A DNA stretch of 8,986 bases from an uncultured Clostridium sp. (lineage in GTDB: Bacteria > Bacillota > Clostridia > Lachnospirales > Lachnospiraceae). Under the pieces are notes generated by a model. The model worked only from the letters and a program-made list of their open reading frames with translations, was not told where the DNA came from and searched no databases. The number at the start of each line of letters is the position of its first letter. The first letter of the stretch is position 1. The stretch is from the NCBI GenBank assembly GCA_900541315.1, contig UQJF01000123.1:1-8986 (forward strand), in the 5' to 3' direction. The position numbers and the translations under genes are program-made. Below, one piece after another: positions 6,704 through 8,986 of this stretch.

Positions 6704-7063
6704 ATGAGTTTAAAAGAGTGTTATGAGAAAATGGGAGCCGATTATGAGGATGTATTATCCAGGTTAAGAAGTGAAGGGCTGGTACGCAAGTTTGCTGTTA
6801 AGTTTCTGGATGATGACAGCTATGCAGCTTTAAAAGATGCCATGGCCGCCGGAAACGCCCCGGAAGCATTCCGCGGCGCCCATACATTAAAAGGTGTGGC
6901 ACAGAATCTGGGATTTGGCCCCCTTTATAAGGCGGCTGCACAGGTGACAGAGGTTTTAAGGCCGTCTGAAAACAGTTCCGGTGATATGGAAAAAGCAGCT
7001 GAACTGATGCCTGCAGTAGATGAAGAATATGCACGTACCATAGCTGCTATTAAAGAACTTTAA
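6704..7063 (+). CDS. Stand-alone Hpt (histidine phosphotransfer) domain protein
   Basis: This 119-residue soluble protein has a helical make-up and the phosphotransfer motif AHTLKGVAQNLGF, with the phospho-accepting His60. Such proteins pass phosphate between receiver domains of hybrid kinases and response regulators. The start at 6704 is set by GAGGAG at 6691-6696, 7 bases before the ATG; an in-frame ATG at 6659 lacks such a site and would add 15 residues not typical of the domain. No catalytic kinase or receiver domain is fused to it. The two-component kinase next door is an ordinary, non-hybrid kinase, so the Hpt protein's partner is probably encoded elsewhere. It ends 3 bases from the convergent kinase gene. 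Confidence 0.88.
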   Translation: MSLKECYEKMGADYEDVLSRLRSEGLVRKFAVKFLDDDSYAALKDAMAAGNAPEAFRGAHTLKGVAQNLGFGPLYKAAAQVTEVLRPSENSSGDMEKAAELMPAVDEEYARTIAAIKEL

Positions 7064-7066
7064 AAT

Positions 7067-8098
7067 TTACAGGTTTACAGGAAGCCTGACTGTAAAGGAA
7101 GATCCAAGGTCTGGTGTGCTGGTCACTTTAATGGTGCCGCCACAGAGACTGAGGATCTTTTTTACTAATGCCAGACCAAGGCCGTTGCCTTCTATATTGC
7201 GGCTGCCTTCTGCCTGGTAAAACTTGTCAAACATATGTTTTTGCACCTCTTCAGTCATGCCAATACCGGTATCTGTTATTGTGACGCAGACAGTATCCTC
7301 ATTCTGGCTCATTTTTACAGATACAAGACCGCCGGAAGGGGTGAATTTGATCCCGTTGGAAAGAAGATTGGTCCAGATCTGGAAGAGCAGGTCTTCATTT
7401 CCGTAGAAAGATATTTCAGGAAGCTCCAGGTCAATATCAATATTTTTGCCGGACCAGATAGGCTCTAAAGAAAGGACTGCCTGGCGGATCTGCTCATCCA
7501 GGGAAAATGTTTTTTTCTCAGAGATAATAGACTGGTTTTCCAGTTTGGATAATTTTAAAATGTTGCCGGTGAGCGTAGAAAGCTGCCTTGAGCTTTTTAA
7601 GATCTGTTCTGCGTACAGCTTATTCTGTTCATCCCTGGTAGAAGTAGACAGAAGGGCAGCGTAGCCTTCAATGGCAGCAAGAGGGGTTTTTATCTCATGG
7701 GATACATTCTGGATAAAATCAGACTGCAGAGTTTCAATGGAATTTAACTCCTTTACCATTTTATTGAAGTTTAAATTCATCTCCCTGACTTCATACCAGA
7801 TGTCATTTTCTTTTAACCGCACATCAAAATTTCCTGCAGATACCTGTTCTAAAGCACGGACCAGGTCCTGGATAGGGCGGAAAAAGTGGTGGGAGATGAC
7901 CGTAGTAATGCACAGGGAGATCAGTGCGGAACTGAAGGTGTTGGTGAGAAAAGGAAACCAGCCCATAGGGGGATGATCCGGGCTTAATATGCCTGCACGG
8001 AATAAACACCAGGTGATGCCGGAAAATGCGAAAAAGCCCAGTGCCTGCACTGCAATGATCACACTGATAAAAATCCCCCATAATTTCAGATCTTTCAT
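7067..8098 (-). CDS. Sensor histidine kinase (HAMP, HisKA, HATPase_c), short-loop membrane type
   Basis: This is a 343-residue inner-membrane kinase, the signal-input half of a two-component system. Transmembrane segments at about 8-32 and 48-70 enclose only about 15-20 extracytoplasmic residues. A HAMP-like linker follows (about 72-125), beginning after HHFFRPI. The HisKA dimerisation domain holds phospho-His134 in NVSHEIKTPLAAIEGY. The ATPase domain shows the N box (Asn244, Asn248 in NLLSNGIKFTP), G1 box DTGIG (276-280), an F box around FDKFYQAEGS and G2 box GNGLGLAL. All catalytic motifs are intact. Its ATG overlaps the response-regulator stop by 4 bases (ATGA at 8098-8095), indicating translational coupling. 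The tiny loop leaves no room for a periplasmic ligand domain, so it may sense through the membrane or a partner protein. The signal is unknown. Confidence 0.94.
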   Translation of the reverse strand: MKDLKLWGIFISVIIAVQALGFFAFSGITWCLFRAGILSPDHPPMGWFPFLTNTFSSALISLCITTVISHHFFRPIQDLVRALEQVSAGNFDVRLKENDIWYEVREMNLNFNKMVKELNSIETLQSDFIQNVSHEIKTPLAAIEGYAALLSTSTRDEQNKLYAEQILKSSRQLSTLTGNILKLSKLENQSIISEKKTFSLDEQIRQAVLSLEPIWSGKNIDIDLELPEISFYGNEDLLFQIWTNLLSNGIKFTPSGGLVSVKMSQNEDTVCVTITDTGIGMTEEVQKHMFDKFYQAEGSRNIEGNGLGLALVKKILSLCGGTIKVTSTPDLGSSFTVRLPVNL

Positions 8099-8820
8099 TC
8101 TTTTATCACCGCCTTATATCCAAGTCCACGGACTGTTATGATCTCAAAATCCGGATTATTCTCAAAACGTCTGCGTAGCCGGTTGATATGTACATCAATG
8201 GTCTGCAAGTCTGATTCGCTGTTCCGCCCCCAGATTTCATCCATTAACTGCATACGGGTAAAGATCTTATTTGGATAGGAGATCAGCTTAAATAGCAGGA
8301 AAAATTCCTTCTGGGGAAGCATCTGGGGATCATCTCCCCAGGTCACAGTCAGTGCATCGTAGTCTAAGATAGTATGAGGCAGAGAGAGCTGTTTATTGCT
8401 GGCAATGTGTGAACGGCGAAGCAGTGCCCGCACTCTCAATACCATTTCATCTAAATTTACCGGTTTTGTCATATAATCGTCTGTTCCCAGGGAAAATCCT
8501 TTATTTTTAGAAGGAAAATCATCTTTTGCGGTGATCATCAGTACCGGCATGCCGGGGTTGGAACGGCGCAGCAATTCAGTAAATTCATAGCCGTCCATAA
8601 CAGGCATTAAAATATCAGTGATCACCAGGTCTACATGTTCGTTCTCGATCAGATCCCAGGCTTCCTGTCCATTGTGTACAGTTAAAACCTTAAAACCCTC
8701 TTTTTCCAGTACAATGCGGTAGAGCTGCAGCAGGGAGTCTTCATCTTCTATTACGAGAATGGTCAATATCTGCATGGTAGTATATCTGCCTTTCTTTGGT
8801 ATATTCGTTATGTTTGTCAT
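8095..8820 (-). CDS. OmpR-family DNA-binding response regulator
   Basis: This is the output half of the two-component system and a transcription factor. Numbered from the ATG at 8820 (241 residues), the receiver domain has the acidic pair Glu25/Asp26, phospho-acceptor Asp69 in TDILMPVMDG, Thr97 in ITAKD and Lys119 in TKP. A winged-helix domain spans about 145-238 and ends with IDVHINRLRRRFE and VRGLGYKA, typical of the OmpR/PhoB group. The start is uncertain. The ATG at 8775 (Met16, giving 226 residues beginning MQILTILVIEDE) fits the family better and follows AGAAAGG, but at a long spacing of about 13 bases. The ATG at 8820 has only an AGG about 7 bases ahead. The gene is first in the pair and overlaps the kinase gene by 4 bases. 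Its target genes cannot be told from the window. Confidence 0.94.
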   Translation of the reverse strand: MTNITNIPKKGRYTTMQILTILVIEDEDSLLQLYRIVLEKEGFKVLTVHNGQEAWDLIENEHVDLVITDILMPVMDGYEFTELLRRSNPGMPVLMITAKDDFPSKNKGFSLGTDDYMTKPVNLDEMVLRVRALLRRSHIASNKQLSLPHTILDYDALTVTWGDDPQMLPQKEFFLLFKLISYPNKIFTRMQLMDEIWGRNSESDLQTIDVHINRLRRRFENNPDFEIITVRGLGYKAVIKE

Positions 8821-8986
8821 ATTTTGGCCTGTGTTCCCAGGTCAGGTACATCAATACATTCAGCATAGCATATTTTTATGAACAACAGGTGAAATATAGG
8901 AAACAAAATAAAGAGGGTGTAAAAATTCTTGTGTCTATGGAAAGTAAATCTTTCTGATAAGAAATAGATATGTAAAATTTTGCTGT
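8821..8986. other. AT-rich upstream region of the two-component operon
   Basis: This stretch lies upstream of the response regulator and runs to the window edge. It should hold the operon's promoter on the minus strand, but no -35/-10 pair with good spacing stands out; overlapping TATGCT hexamers near 8863-8873 are the best -10 candidates. No coding sequence is convincing on either strand. Confidence 0.4.

Noticed and set aside
8828..8846. CCTG...CAGG palindrome just upstream of the response regulator as an autoregulatory operator
   Set aside because: The arms are only 4 bp, and OmpR-family regulators usually bind direct repeats; a chance match is likely.
1..8986. Defence system, prophage, CRISPR array or insertion sequence
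   Set aside because: Every substantial open frame is accounted for by metabolic or signalling genes; no transposase, integrase, spaced repeats or terminal repeats were seen.

Overview
The window looks like chromosomal DNA of an anaerobic, fermentative, low-to-moderate GC Clostridia, most likely a gut Lachnospiraceae (Blautia-like). This is inferred from AG-rich Shine-Dalgarno sites, codon use, a monomeric [FeFe] hydrogenase of the type common in gut Firmicutes, and a PTS-based sugar operon. No mobile element, rRNA, tRNA or CRISPR array is visible.

Bases 1-4787 (+ strand) hold a three-gene sugar operon. The first gene encodes a one-piece PTS permease of the glucose/maltose family with domain order IIA-IIC-IIB. 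The second encodes an endonuclease/exonuclease/phosphatase-fold enzyme that, in this position, is best read as a MapP-type maltose 6'-phosphate phosphatase. The third encodes a GH77 4-alpha-glucanotransferase (MalQ). Together they suggest this route: maltose enters and is phosphorylated by the PTS, MapP removes the phosphate inside the cell, and MalQ disproportionates the free maltose into glucose and longer maltodextrins.

Bases 4788-6497 hold a control region followed by a 507-residue monomeric [FeFe] hydrogenase. The control region contains a near-consensus sigma-A promoter, a perfect 12-bp hairpin sitting on the predicted transcription start, and a possible Rex (NADH/NAD+ sensor) operator just before the Shine-Dalgarno site. 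The hydrogenase has several N-terminal [4Fe-4S] sites and H-cluster motifs of the group B type. It would dispose of reductant from sugar fermentation as H2.

Bases 6498-7063 hold a long imperfect hairpin ending in a U-run, preceded by a possible promoter, and then a small stand-alone Hpt (histidine phosphotransfer) protein. Converging on it from the minus strand, with only 3 bases between stop codons, is a two-component pair: an OmpR-family response regulator (8095-8820) and a short-loop sensor histidine kinase (7067-8098), whose reading frames overlap by 4 bases. What this pair senses and controls cannot be read from the window. Bases 8821-8986 are the AT-rich upstream region of that pair.
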